This document shows, in pieces, positions 35,483-47,861 of a stretch of 64,000 bases of DNA. The notes beneath the pieces were generated by a model. It saw nothing but the letters and a program-made list of their open reading frames with translations. It was not told where the DNA came from and ran no database searches. The first letter of the stretch is position 1. Each line of letters begins with the position of its first letter. The position numbers and the translations under genes were made by a program. Source of the DNA: Massilia agrisoli (GTDB lineage: Bacteria; Pseudomonadota; Gammaproteobacteria; Burkholderiales; Burkholderiaceae_D). Location of the stretch: the NCBI RefSeq assembly GCF_020831365.1, contig NZ_JAJHPV010000021.1:310001-374000 (forward strand), given 5' to 3'.

Positions 35483-36862
35483 ATGAAACCAAACCGAATC
35501 CTCGCGCTGCTGCTGGCTGCGTCCATCGCAGCAGCCGCACCGGCGTTGGCCGCCGGCCCTGCAAAGAACATCATCTTCTTCCTCGGCGACGGCATGGGCC
35601 CGACCACCATCACCGCCGCGCGCATCTTCAAGTACAAGGAAGAGGGCCTGCTCAACTTCGAAAAGTTCGAACGCACCGCCCGCATCAAAACCTATTCGAA
35701 CGACGCCCAGACTACCGACAGCGCACCGTCGATGGGTTCGTACATGACCGGCATTAAGATCAACAACGACGTTATCTCGATGGCGGACGCGAAACCGGTA
35801 TCGCCGGTGAAGGACGCCAACGGCAACGCCACCATCGACCGCTGCGGCGAAGGCAACGGCCGCGCGGCGCCGACGATCCTTGAACTGGCCAAGGCCAGTG
35901 GCAAGGCCGTGGGATCGATCACGACCACCGAACTGACGCACGCCACGCCAGCCTCCACGTTCTCGCACGTGTGCGACCGCGACGCGGCGTATTTGATTGC
36001 GGCGCAGGTGGTGCCGGGCGGCGCAGGGTACAACACCGCGCTGAAGGACGGCGTCGACGTGCTGATGGGAGGAGGGCGGAACCACTTCACGCCATACGAC
36101 AAGGAGCGTAATCCGAAAGGCCGCGCGGACGGCCGCGACATGATGGCGGAGTTTGCCGCGCGCGGCTATACGGTGGCGCTGGACCGCAATGGCATGCAGG
36201 CGGCGCCCCTGGCGCGCAAGTTCGTCGGCATCTACAGTGCCGATACCCACCTGGACTTCGAATCTGCGCGCCGCCCGGAACAGCCAAGCCTGTCGGAGAT
36301 GACGCGCAAGGCGATCGACCTGCTGGCGCATGACCCGGATGGCTTCTTCCTGATGGTCGAAGGTGGCAAGATCGATCATGCGCTGCATGGATCGAACGCC
36401 AGGAATGCGCTGATCGATGCGGTGGCGATGGACGATGCGGTGCAGGCGGCGGTCGACAAGATGCGCGCGACCGATCCGGGGCTCAAGAACACACTGATCG
36501 TGGTCACCGCTGACCATGACCATACGCTGACGTTCAACGGGTATGCAAAGCGCGGCAACCCGATCCTCGACATCGTGCGCAGCTACCACGACGGCCAGCC
36601 GGCGCGCGATGCCGACGGCAAGACCTACACGACGCTGGTGTTCGGCAACGGCCCGAACCGCAAGGGCGAGCGGGTCGATGTGACCAGTGAACAGGCGCTG
36701 GCGGATGATTATCACCAGGAGACCGGTGTGCGAACGACCACGGAAAGTCACGGTGGCGGCGACGTCAAGCTCTTCGCTACGGGCGCGGGATCAGCAGCGT
36801 TCAAGGGGACGATGGAGAACACCAGGGTGTTCCACCTCATGAAGGCGGCGTTCGGATTTTAA
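35483..36862 (+). CDS. Alkaline phosphatase, exported
   Basis: This 459-residue protein has a signal peptide (MKPNRILALLLAASIAAAAP, cleavage near ALA-AG). The active site matches its neighbour: GDGMGPTTITAARIF, DSAPSMGSYMTGIK (Ser at about 80), EGGKIDHALHG, TADHDHTL and ESHGGGDVKL. An insertion after the nucleophile region includes two Cys (in RCGEG and HVCDRD) that could form a disulfide. The two phosphatase genes are tandem paralogues; the second lacks a lipobox. A family A repeat follows 20 bp after its stop. Confidence 0.93.
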   Translation: MKPNRILALLLAASIAAAAPALAAGPAKNIIFFLGDGMGPTTITAARIFKYKEEGLLNFEKFERTARIKTYSNDAQTTDSAPSMGSYMTGIKINNDVISMADAKPVSPVKDANGNATIDRCGEGNGRAAPTILELAKASGKAVGSITTTELTHATPASTFSHVCDRDAAYLIAAQVVPGGAGYNTALKDGVDVLMGGGRNHFTPYDKERNPKGRADGRDMMAEFAARGYTVALDRNGMQAAPLARKFVGIYSADTHLDFESARRPEQPSLSEMTRKAIDLLAHDPDGFFLMVEGGKIDHALHGSNARNALIDAVAMDDAVQAAVDKMRATDPGLKNTLIVVTADHDHTLTFNGYAKRGNPILDIVRSYHDGQPARDADGKTYTTLVFGNGPNRKGERVDVTSEQALADDYHQETGVRTTTESHGGGDVKLFATGAGSAAFKGTMENTRVFHLMKAAFGF

Positions 36863-36881
36863 GCGTAAGGCACCGCGAACG

Positions 36882-36914
36882 GTAGGGCGGATAAGCGCGA
36901 AGCGCGCATCCGCC
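36882..36914. repeat. Family A palindromic repeat
   Basis: A single copy starts GTAGGGCGGATAAGCGCGAA and ends in CGCATCCGCC. It starts 20 bp after the stop of the second alkaline phosphatase. Confidence 0.85.
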
Positions 36915-36999
36915 ATGCGCCGTGTTGAACCAACCTACGGATGACGCACTACACGTACGAGCAGGTCACCCGACGTGCAAATCGAAAGCCGTGAGCCAC

Positions 37000-37362
37000 A
37001 TGAAACCAAGCGCGAAATCGAAGCGGTACGAACCTAACGTGGTGCCAAAGGCCGAGCGGGTTACCAACATCCTGCTGGCGTTGGTCCTGCTCGTGGTTGC
37101 CGCAATCGCATTTTTTACCGGCCGCCTCGATTTGTCAGGAAGGCGGCTACGATGGGGCGTGTTGGAGGGCGGATCAGCATGGCTAATGGCCAGTGCATTT
37201 CTGGTCGCGGCGCTCGTGCTGCTCGTGGCAATCATCGATCATTACGACAGGCGAGATAACGAGACCTACTATAGGGCCTTCAACTGGGCGGCGCCACGTT
37301 TAGGCTGGTGCTTGGCAGGCTCTGCATTAATTACTCACCTCTATATAGGCTTTGCGCGGTGA
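37000..37362 (+). CDS. Small predicted membrane protein, unknown
   Basis: This 120-residue reading frame starts MKPSAKSKRYEPNVVPKAER (ATG 37000; a GTG at 36991 is an alternative). It has three hydrophobic segments, NILLALVLLVVAAIAFF, WLMASAFLVAALVLLVAII and LGWCLAGSALITHLY. The N-terminus is positively charged. I recognise no family. The base composition and third positions are less GC-rich than neighbours, and its ribosome-binding site is weak, so it could be foreign or recently acquired. It lies between two family A repeat sites. Confidence 0.6.
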   Translation: MKPSAKSKRYEPNVVPKAERVTNILLALVLLVVAAIAFFTGRLDLSGRRLRWGVLEGGSAWLMASAFLVAALVLLVAIIDHYDRRDNETYYRAFNWAAPRLGWCLAGSALITHLYIGFAR

Positions 37363-37441
37363 CGAAGCTATTTCACTTCATCACTGCTGCGTACGGATTG
37401 ACGACCGCACACGCGGCGGATGCGCGCTTTAATCAAACGTC

Positions 37442-37532
37442 CGTAGGGCGGATAAGCGCGAAGCGCGCATCCGCCGATCTGCGTCGACGAGACGCCAACC
37501 CGGCGGATGCGCTTCGCTTATCCGCCCTACGA
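37442..37532. repeat. Family A palindromic repeats, inverted pair
   Basis: Copy 1 runs 37442-37475 (GTAGGGCGGATAAGCGCGAA at its left) and copy 2 37500-37532 (ending GCTTATCCGCCCTACG) in opposite orientation. A degenerate fragment (GCGGCGGATGCGCGCTT) lies upstream near 37412. The pair lies between the small membrane protein gene and the bidirectional terminator. Confidence 0.85.
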
Positions 37533-37560
37533 ACCCCTGTTCACGCCACGGCTAAAACAA

Positions 37561-37592
37561 AAAGCCCCGGTTCTTCAACCGGGGCTTTTTTT
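37561..37592. terminator. Bidirectional intrinsic terminator
   Basis: The 12-bp perfect stem AAAGCCCCGGTT (37561-37572) with AACCGGGGCTTT (37577-37588) has a 4-nt loop. T tracts lie on the right and A tracts on the left, so it can end transcription from both sides, including the SWIB gene on the minus strand. Confidence 0.93.
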
Positions 37593-37617
37593 AATTTGCT
37601 TGGACAGCTAATTCTTA

Positions 37618-37983
37618 TTATTTCAGGTGGTCGGAAATGAGCTTGGTCATTTCGAACATCGAAACCTGGGCTTTGCCGCCGAAGACAGCTTTCAGCTTGT
37701 CGTCTGCGTTGATCATGCGGCGGTTCGCTGCGTCTTGCAGGTCTTGCTTCTTGATGTAGTCCCAGACCTTCTTGGTCACTTCAGTGCGCGGCAGTGGGGT
37801 CGAACCAACAACTTGTGCCAGTACATCCGACGGCGTCATCGCCTTCATGAAGGCTGCGTTAGGCTTGCGTGGAGCTGCTGGTTTCTTCTCTGCTGCAGCT
37901 TTTGCTGGAGCGGCCTTCTTGGCAGCTGGCTTTGCCGCTGCTTTTTTTGCTGGCGCTGCTGGGGATTTTTTGGCTGTTGCCAT
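37618..37983 (-). CDS. SWIB domain protein with histone H1-like N-terminal tail
   Basis: This 121-residue protein has an N-terminal Lys/Ala/Pro-rich tail (1-45, PAAPAKKAAAKPAAKKAAPA type) and a C-terminal SWIB/MDM2 domain (about 46-120: MTPSDVLAQVVGSTPLPRTE, KVWDYIKKQDLQ, RRMINADDKLKAVFGGKAQV). SWIB domains occur in eukaryotic SWI/SNF complexes and in chlamydial proteins. Here it is probably a nucleoid-associated or condensation protein. The tail resembles the much longer repeat protein at 51459-52499. Confidence 0.92.
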   Translation of the reverse strand: MATAKKSPAAPAKKAAAKPAAKKAAPAKAAAEKKPAAPRKPNAAFMKAMTPSDVLAQVVGSTPLPRTEVTKKVWDYIKKQDLQDAANRRMINADDKLKAVFGGKAQVSMFEMTKLISDHLK

Positions 37984-38134
37984 CTTCGAGCCTCCTAAAC
38001 GAACACATGGGGAAATTGCGCAATTGAACGCACCGGCCTATATTGGTGGGGTTTTACTGTTGTTGCAAGTGTTTTTCGAAAATTTTGGCCGTTTTCATAG
38101 GGAGAACGCCATTTTTCGCCCCTTGCAGACAGTC

Positions 38135-38157
38135 AAAGGGGGGACTTGCCCCCCTTT
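38135..38157 (-). terminator. Hairpin after ffh (probable terminator)
   Basis: A 9-bp stem, AAAGGGGGG (38135-38143) with CCCCCCTTT (38149-38157), and a 5-nt loop lie just after the ffh stop on the minus strand. The T tract on the minus strand is short (CCTTTGA), so termination may be partial. Confidence 0.5.
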
Positions 38158-38160
38158 TGC

Positions 38161-39531
38161 TTAGCGCATCCCGCCCGGCATCATGCCCTTCATCGAGCGC
38201 ATCATCTTCATCATGCCGCCGCCCTTGAGCTTCTTCATCATGGTCTGCATCTGCTCGTACTGGGCCAGCATGCGGTTCACCTCCTGCACCTGGACCCCGG
38301 CGCCGGCCGCGATGCGGCGCTTGCGCGTGGCCTTGATCAGCTCCGGCTTGGCGCGCTCCTGCGGCGTCATCGAGTCGATGATGCCGACCATGCGGCGCAC
38401 CTGGCGGTCGGCCTGGTCCATGTTGGCGCCGCCCGCGGCTTGCTGGAACTGGGCCGGCAGCTTGTCGACCAGCGAGGCCATGCCGCCCATCTTCTTCATC
38501 TGTCCGAGCTGCGACTTGAAGTCGTTCATGTCGAAGCGGCCGCCAACCTTGATCTTGTTGGCCAGGTCCGCAGCTGCCTTTGAATCGACGCCTTTGCGCG
38601 CTTCTTCCACCAGCGCCAGGATGTCGCCCATGCCAAGCACGCGGTTGGCCATGCGCTGCGCGTCGAACGCTTCAAGGCCGTCCAGTTTTTCGGAGACGCC
38701 GGCGAACTTGATCGGCTTGCCCGTGATGTGGCGGACCGACAGCGCAGCACCGCCGCGCGAATCGCCGTCAAGCTTGGTCAGCACGATACCGGTCAGCGGC
38801 AGCGCGTCGTTAAAGGCCTTGGCCGTGTTGATCGCGTCCTGGCCGAGCATCGCGTCGACGACGAACAGGGTCTCGATCGGCTTGACCGCTTTGTGGACCG
38901 CGCTAATCTCCTGCATCATCGCTTCGTCGATACCGAGACGGCCGGCAGTGTCGATGATGACCACGTCGTGGTAGTGCTTGCGCGCCCAGTCCACCGCGGC
39001 CAGCGCGATGTCGACCGGCTTGTCGGCGCTGGTCGACGGGAAGAAGTCGGCGCCAACCTGCTTGGTGATGGTTTCGAGCTGGGCGATCGCGGCGGGACGG
39101 TAGACGTCGGCCGACACGGTCAGCACTTTTTTCTTCTTCTGCTCGCGCAGGTATTTGGCGAGTTTACCGACGGTGGTGGTTTTACCCACACCCTGCAAAC
39201 CGGCCATCAGGATAATCGCCGGCGGCTGCTGCGCAAAACTCAGTTGCGACGCTTCGGGGCCGAGGTCGGCGCCCATCAGGGCGGCCAGCTCGCGCTGGAC
39301 TACGCCGACCAGGGCCTGGCCTGGCGACAGCGAAGCGATCACTTCTTCGCCCAGCGCCTTTTCCTTGACGCGGGCGATAAATTCGCGCACCGCGGGCAGC
39401 GCCACGTCGGCTTCGAGCAGCGCGAGGCGCACTTCGCGCAGCATGTCGGCGGTGTTCGATTCGGTCAGACGCGCCTCACCGCGCATGGTCTTGACGACCT
39501 TGGCAAGGCGTTGGGTTAAGTTATCTAGCAT
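38161..39531 (-). CDS. ffh: Signal recognition particle protein Ffh
   Basis: This 456-residue protein uses ATG 39531 (MLDNLTQRLAKVVKTMRGEA), not the upstream ATG at 39576. The NG GTPase domain has P-loop GLQGVGKT (111-118), DTAGRLGIDE and TKLDGDSRGGA; the C-terminal Met-rich M domain ends in MKGMMPGGMR. It binds signal sequences of nascent inner membrane proteins together with 4.5S RNA and FtsY. The divergent CcsA-like gene lies beyond a repeat-rich 456-bp gap. Confidence 0.97.
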   Translation of the reverse strand: MLDNLTQRLAKVVKTMRGEARLTESNTADMLREVRLALLEADVALPAVREFIARVKEKALGEEVIASLSPGQALVGVVQRELAALMGADLGPEASQLSFAQQPPAIILMAGLQGVGKTTTVGKLAKYLREQKKKKVLTVSADVYRPAAIAQLETITKQVGADFFPSTSADKPVDIALAAVDWARKHYHDVVIIDTAGRLGIDEAMMQEISAVHKAVKPIETLFVVDAMLGQDAINTAKAFNDALPLTGIVLTKLDGDSRGGAALSVRHITGKPIKFAGVSEKLDGLEAFDAQRMANRVLGMGDILALVEEARKGVDSKAAADLANKIKVGGRFDMNDFKSQLGQMKKMGGMASLVDKLPAQFQQAAGGANMDQADRQVRRMVGIIDSMTPQERAKPELIKATRKRRIAAGAGVQVQEVNRMLAQYEQMQTMMKKLKGGGMMKMMRSMKGMMPGGMR

Positions 39532-39730
39532 GGGAGACCTGGCTAATAAGAGGCATACAGCGAAAAATGCCGGCACGTAGCCGGTTGCGCCGACATTTTA
39601 CCCTATGTGGCAGCCATCTCCAGCCTACCCGCGCCGCATACGCAAAGCCGTCCATCTTAAGCAATCGCAAACTTCGGCTTGTTGTAGTTTGACACTTAAT
39701 GCCTCCCCTTATGCTAATCGGTCGAAACTC

Positions 39731-39905
39731 TCCAAAACCGGGGTCAGGCCCTTATACCGTTCAGTTAACCCGTGCCGCCGGCTAGGACTGCCCTTCCCAA
39801 ATTCGGGGTCAGACCACAGGTTTTTTGAAACATTTCCCAAATCGGGGTCAGACCACAGGGTTTTTGAAATATTCCCAAATGGCGGTGGTCTGACCCCGAT
39901 TTGGG
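39731..39905. repeat. Family B repeats, four copies in the ffh-CcsA gap
   Basis: Three forward copies (near 39731, 39797 and 39838, core CGGGGTCAG) and one inverted copy (39883-39905, GGTGGTCTGACCCCGATTTG) fill the middle of the 456-bp gap 39532-39987. The last two copies are inverted to each other with a 22-nt loop and could form a long hairpin. No convincing gene lies in the rest of this gap; a short reading frame across it is made of repeat sequence. Confidence 0.85.
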
Positions 39906-39987
39906 AAAGATGTACATATAAAAATATTGCTGAGTAATGCGGGCCGGCGGTCGGCTGGGCGGGCCGCGATGGTGTAAACTTGGCCGT

Positions 39988-40791
39988 ATGCAGACCTACC
40001 TCCTTTTCGCTGCCGCGCTGCTGTATGCCGTGTGTGCGGCGCTTCCTACCCGGCTGGGCACGCTCATTTCCAGTGTCACCGCAGGCGCATGGCTGTTGCA
40101 TGGCGCGGCGTTGTGGCAGGGAATGATGGGGCCCGGAAGCTTGCGCGTCGGTTTCGCGTCGATGATTTCCGCCGCCATGTGGATCTCGGTAATGGTGTAT
40201 TGGCTCGAGAACCGCAACTTCGCGCTCGATGGCCTGCGCCGGCTTGTCATGCCGTCCGCCGCCCTGGCCGCTATCTTGCCGGCCGTGTTTCCCGGCAGCG
40301 TGTTCCAGCTCGATCATGCCGCGCCTGCCTTCGGCTGGCATATCGCCGTGGCCATCCTCGCGTATAGCACCCTGACCATCGCCGCCTTCCATGCCGTGCT
40401 GATGGCGCTGCAGGAGTCGCGCTTGCACGCGCGCCCCGCAGGCAGTGGGTGGTTCGCCAGTGCGCTCGACCAGCTGCCCGCGCTGCTGACGATGGAAAAG
40501 CTGCTGTTCCGGTTGATCGGCGTCGGCTTCGTGCTGCTGACACTGACCGTCTTGTCGGGCATCCTGTTCTCCGAGCAGTTGTTCGGCATCGCGCTGAAAT
40601 GGGATCACAAGAGCGTGTTCGCGATGTTGTCATGGGTGCTGTTTGCGTCGCTGCTGGCGGGCCGCCGCTGGCGCGGCTGGCGCGGCAAGACGGCCCTGCG
40701 CTTTACGCTGGCCGGCTTCGCGACCCTGGTGTTGGCTTATGTCGGCAGCCGGTTTGTTCTTGAAGTTGTTTTGCACCGAGGGATCGCATGA
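39988..40791 (+). CDS. CcsA-like inner membrane cytochrome c assembly protein
   Basis: This 267-residue protein starts at ATG 39988. It has about eight membrane helices; HIAVAILAYSTLTIAAFHAV and FKWDHKSVFAMLSWVLFASL-like (here ALKWDHKSVFAML) match the CcsA/ResC/YpjD family, where His residues in the periplasmic loops bind haem. It resembles the inner membrane YpjD-type protein in the ffh-PP0621-pilS-pilR cluster of Betaproteobacteria. Its exact role in haem handling is unclear. It overlaps the next gene by 4 bp (ATGA). Confidence 0.9.
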   Translation: MQTYLLFAAALLYAVCAALPTRLGTLISSVTAGAWLLHGAALWQGMMGPGSLRVGFASMISAAMWISVMVYWLENRNFALDGLRRLVMPSAALAAILPAVFPGSVFQLDHAAPAFGWHIAVAILAYSTLTIAAFHAVLMALQESRLHARPAGSGWFASALDQLPALLTMEKLLFRLIGVGFVLLTLTVLSGILFSEQLFGIALKWDHKSVFAMLSWVLFASLLAGRRWRGWRGKTALRFTLAGFATLVLAYVGSRFVLEVVLHRGIA

Positions 40792-41027
40792 CCCGTATTT
40801 TGTTTTGGATCGCCTTAATTATCCTGGTGGTGATGGCTGTCCGCGCCAAGCTGCGCGCAATGACGCCCAAGCAGCCTGGCGCCGAACGCACGCCGCGCGA
40901 GCCGGAGCAGGTTGAGTCGATGGCCAAATGCGCCCATTGCGGCGTGTATTTCCCGGCTTCGGAAGCGGTGCGTGCGGACGGGCTGGATTATTGCAGCCCC
41001 GCCCACGTCCGCCTTCCCGCGCAGTAG
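40788..41027 (+). CDS. PP0621 family protein with a Cys zinc-knuckle
   Basis: This 79-residue protein has one N-terminal membrane helix (ILFWIALIILVVMAVRA) and a soluble C-terminal part with MAKCAHCGVYFPASEAV and DYCSPAHV. The Cys pair and later Cys/His (CxxC and CxxxH) suggest a small zinc-binding unit. It belongs to the PP0621 family, conserved between the CcsA-like gene and pilS in Betaproteobacteria. Function unknown. It overlaps the upstream gene by 4 bp and ends 6 bp before pilS. Confidence 0.88.
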   Translation: MTRILFWIALIILVVMAVRAKLRAMTPKQPGAERTPREPEQVESMAKCAHCGVYFPASEAVRADGLDYCSPAHVRLPAQ

Positions 41028-41033
41028 CCGCCG

Positions 41034-42716
41034 ATGGGACGCTGGCATGCGCTGTCGGCCGAGTCGCGCTCGACCTTCTGGCGCTCGCTCCAGACGCTGA
41101 ACATTTCGCGCGTCGTCATCGCGCTGGTCCTGCTGGTTTACTTGACTTTCAACGGCCGCGGCGTCAGCGACAGCGGCCAGTTCCTGTACGCCGAAACCTG
41201 CGCCGCCTACCTGATGCTGGCGATTGGCTTCGCCGTGCTGACCCAGTACTGGCGCCACCGCTTCCTGCTGCAGCTGTCCAGCCAGGTCGCGGTCGACATC
41301 GTCGTGATCTCGTTACTGTACCTGGCCGGCGGCGGCGTGCGCAGCGGCCTGGTGATCCTTTACCTGTTCCCGCTGGCCGGCGCTGCGATCCTCGCGCCGC
41401 TGGTGCTGGCGCTGTTTTCCGCCGCGCTGGTGACCCTGTTCCTGCTGGCCGAGACGACATGGCAGGTACTGGTCCAGCAAAGCACCGGCAGCGTGATGCA
41501 GGCCGGCCTGTACGGCGCGGCGTTCTTCGCGATTGTCCTGGCTGTGAACAGCCTCGCTGCAAAGCTGATCCGGCAAGAGGAACTGGCGGCCGAACGCGGC
41601 ATCGACCTGACCACCCAGCAGGCCATCAACCAGATCGTGATCGCCGATGTAGCCGACGGCGTACTGGTGGTGGGGCGCGATGGCCGTGTCCTGGCCAGCA
41701 ATCCGGCGGCGCGCAATATGCTTGGCCTTGCCGATGGTGAGGTCGATTTCGCACTGGGCGACATTCCGGCGCTGGCGCCTGTGGCCTTTGCCTTCGTCGG
41801 CTGGCAGGAGCTGGCGGAGGACGCCGAACGCAGCGAGCCGCACGCCGCCTTCGTCACGATCAAGCCATATCACGAGGCGCCCGCGCCCGGCACCACATTG
41901 ACCCTGTCCGGCCGGCGCGAGCTGTCGGCCCACCTCAAGCTGCGCTTCGCGCGCGTCGATACGCCCGCTGGCGCGGCCGAGCGCTGCGTGATCTTCCTGC
42001 ACGACGTGACAGCGATCGAGAACCAGGCCCAGGAGCTCAAGCTGGCGTCGATGGGGCGCCTGACTGCCAGCATCGCGCACGAAGTGCGCAACCCGCTGTC
42101 GGCCATCGGCCACGCCACCGCGCTGCTGGCCGAAGACCTGCAAACGCCCGTCCACGCGCGCCTGCTGAAGATCGTCGGCGACAACGTGGCCCGCGTGGAC
42201 CGCATGGTCGAAGATATCCTGAAGCTGTCGCGCAAGGTGCAACCCAACGGCGAACCCCTGTACCTCGACGCTTTCCTGTCCGAGCTGAAGGCGGAATTCC
42301 AGGAAACCTACGGCCTGGCCGATGATATAGTCTGGGTCGGCAACAGCGGCAGCGCACCGGTGCGCTTCGATGCGCTGCACCTGCGCGAAGTTGTCATCAA
42401 CCTGCTCACCAACGCGATCCGCTACGCCAGCCGCCTGCCGGCCAGCATGCGCCTTTGGGTGGTGGAGACGGGCGGCCAGATGGAGCTGCACGTGCAGGAT
42501 GATGGCCCGGCCATCACGCCCGAAGTCCGCTCGCACCTGTTTGAGCCGTTCTACACAACGTCGAGCAAGGGAACCGGGCTTGGCTTGTACCTCGCGCGCG
42601 AGCTGTGCCTGAATAATGAAGCGAAGCTCGATTACGAGTATCGCTTCGACGCCAATGCATCAGGCCAGCAGAAGGCCAGCGGCAGGTTTGTTATTACATT
42701 TGCGCCGCGCGCGTGA
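41034..42716 (+). CDS. pilS: Sensor histidine kinase PilS
   Basis: This 560-residue protein has six or so N-terminal membrane helices (1-185), a PAS-like sensor domain (about 200-330) and a HisKA domain with SIAHEVRNPLSAI (phospho-acceptor H349). The HATPase domain shows NLLTNAIRYA, VQDDGPAI and SSKGTGLGLYLAREL. PilS controls type IV pilin transcription together with PilR. The pilR gene begins 28 bp after its stop, and its position downstream of ffh, CcsA and PP0621 is typical. I assign the symbol from family and gene order. Confidence 0.88.
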   Translation: MGRWHALSAESRSTFWRSLQTLNISRVVIALVLLVYLTFNGRGVSDSGQFLYAETCAAYLMLAIGFAVLTQYWRHRFLLQLSSQVAVDIVVISLLYLAGGGVRSGLVILYLFPLAGAAILAPLVLALFSAALVTLFLLAETTWQVLVQQSTGSVMQAGLYGAAFFAIVLAVNSLAAKLIRQEELAAERGIDLTTQQAINQIVIADVADGVLVVGRDGRVLASNPAARNMLGLADGEVDFALGDIPALAPVAFAFVGWQELAEDAERSEPHAAFVTIKPYHEAPAPGTTLTLSGRRELSAHLKLRFARVDTPAGAAERCVIFLHDVTAIENQAQELKLASMGRLTASIAHEVRNPLSAIGHATALLAEDLQTPVHARLLKIVGDNVARVDRMVEDILKLSRKVQPNGEPLYLDAFLSELKAEFQETYGLADDIVWVGNSGSAPVRFDALHLREVVINLLTNAIRYASRLPASMRLWVVETGGQMELHVQDDGPAITPEVRSHLFEPFYTTSSKGTGLGLYLARELCLNNEAKLDYEYRFDANASGQQKASGRFVITFAPRA

Positions 42717-42744
42717 TGCGGTCCAGTACCAGAAAGGCAGCGCA

Positions 42745-44181
<1,437 letters not shown>

Positions 44182-44193
44182 TCAAACGAAATC

Positions 44194-44289
44194 CGTAGGG
44201 CGGATAAGCCCGCAGGGCGCATCCGCCGGGTTGGCGTCGGGTCGGCGCATAATTCGGCGGATGCGCCCGGTGTGCTTGTCCGCCCTACC
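44194..44289. repeat. Family A palindromic repeats, inverted pair
   Basis: Copy 1 (44194-44228) starts GTAGGGCGGATAAGCCCGCA and copy 2 (44255-44289) ends CTTGTCCGCCCTACC in reverse orientation. They start 13 bp after the pilR stop. The 222 bases from 44290 to 44511 beyond them hold nothing I can name. Confidence 0.85.
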
Positions 44290-44511
44290 AAAGCGGTGCG
44301 CCGGGCCGGTTTTTCCAGCAAAAACCAGGGCTTCGCAAGGGCTGTAAAGCCTCGACAGACCCACCATAAAATCACCAAAACTTTCGTCTTGACGGGCTTG
44401 ATGTTAGTGCTTACTCACGCGGTAGGTCAGCGCGGACGGGACCTGTGAAATGTCAAGCGCGCGGACCGAAAAAAATGCCAAATAAATTAGACTTTCATGG
44501 TCTGAAAGCTA

Positions 44512-44540
44512 TTGCAACGGGATGGGTGCGGCACTACAAT
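44512..44540 (+). promoter_or_regulatory. Probable sigma70 promoter for nrdA
   Basis: A TTGCAA box (44512-44517) and TACAAT box (44535-44540) are separated by exactly 17 bp. Transcription would start near 44547, leaving a leader of about 240 nt before the nrdA ATG at 44788. The -10 is inside a predicted NrdR site. Confidence 0.72.
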
Positions 44541-44576
44541 TAGTGTCATTCGATAGCAATGCACTAGATGTAGTGG
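44531..44576. promoter_or_regulatory. Tandem NrdR boxes upstream of nrdA
   Basis: Box 1, GCACTACAATTAGTGT (44531-44546), and box 2, GCACTAGATGTAGTGG (44561-44576), are near-palindromes with the CACTA-N4-TAGTG arrangement of NrdR sites. Their centres are 30 bp apart, close to three helix turns, and box 1 covers the -10 element. By established NrdR biology, the ATP/dATP-bound repressor binds paired boxes cooperatively at ribonucleotide reductase promoters. Confidence 0.85.
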
Positions 44577-44659
44577 TACCCGAGATCCTCAACCCGATTG
44601 TTCCAAAGCGCTCATAAGGCCTTGATCTTGCGTTATAAAAACCTTTTTTGATAGTGTTT

Positions 44660-44699
44660 CCCCTACCAGGCAGCACCGCTCGGAAGGGGTATTTTTTTG
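44660..44699 (+). terminator. Terminator-like hairpin in the nrdA leader
   Basis: CCCCTACC (44660-44667) pairs with GGAAGGGG (44682-44689), one mismatch, with a 14-nt loop; T and A then seven T follow. It lies about 115 nt after the predicted start site and about 90 nt before the nrdA ATG. It could be an attenuator or simply end a read-through transcript. Confidence 0.5.
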
Positions 44700-44787
44700 C
44701 TTTTTTGATTTGTTCGCGAACCGGCATCCCCGGTTTTACTCATAACAATCGGCGGCAGCAAAACTGTACGTCGTTCCTGGAGAGACT

Positions 44788-47709
<2,922 letters not shown>

Positions 47710-47724
47710 AATATTGACCGTAAT

Positions 47725-47820
47725 CGGCGGGTGCGCGCTTTGCGCTTACCCGCCCTACGAATTTCGGAATACGAATATCGGGGACGGTGCCGTAGGGCGG
47801 ATAAACGAAGTGCATCCGCG
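47725..47820. repeat. Family A palindromic repeats between nrdA and nrdB
   Basis: Copy 1 lies at 47725-47760 (ending GCTTACCCGCCCTACG) and copy 2 at 47791-47820 (CGTAGGGCGGATAAACG). They are inverted to each other and fill the 152-bp gap 47710-47861. They may affect the expression balance of the two subunits. Confidence 0.85.
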
Positions 47821-47861
47821 GACACGGGACCGGGACCAACGATCTAAGAAGGAATACGACT

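Noticed and set aside
39605-39937. 110-codon frame ahead of the CcsA-like gene
   Set aside because: It consists largely of family B repeat sequence (PKSGSDHRFFE-like units) and lacks independent support.
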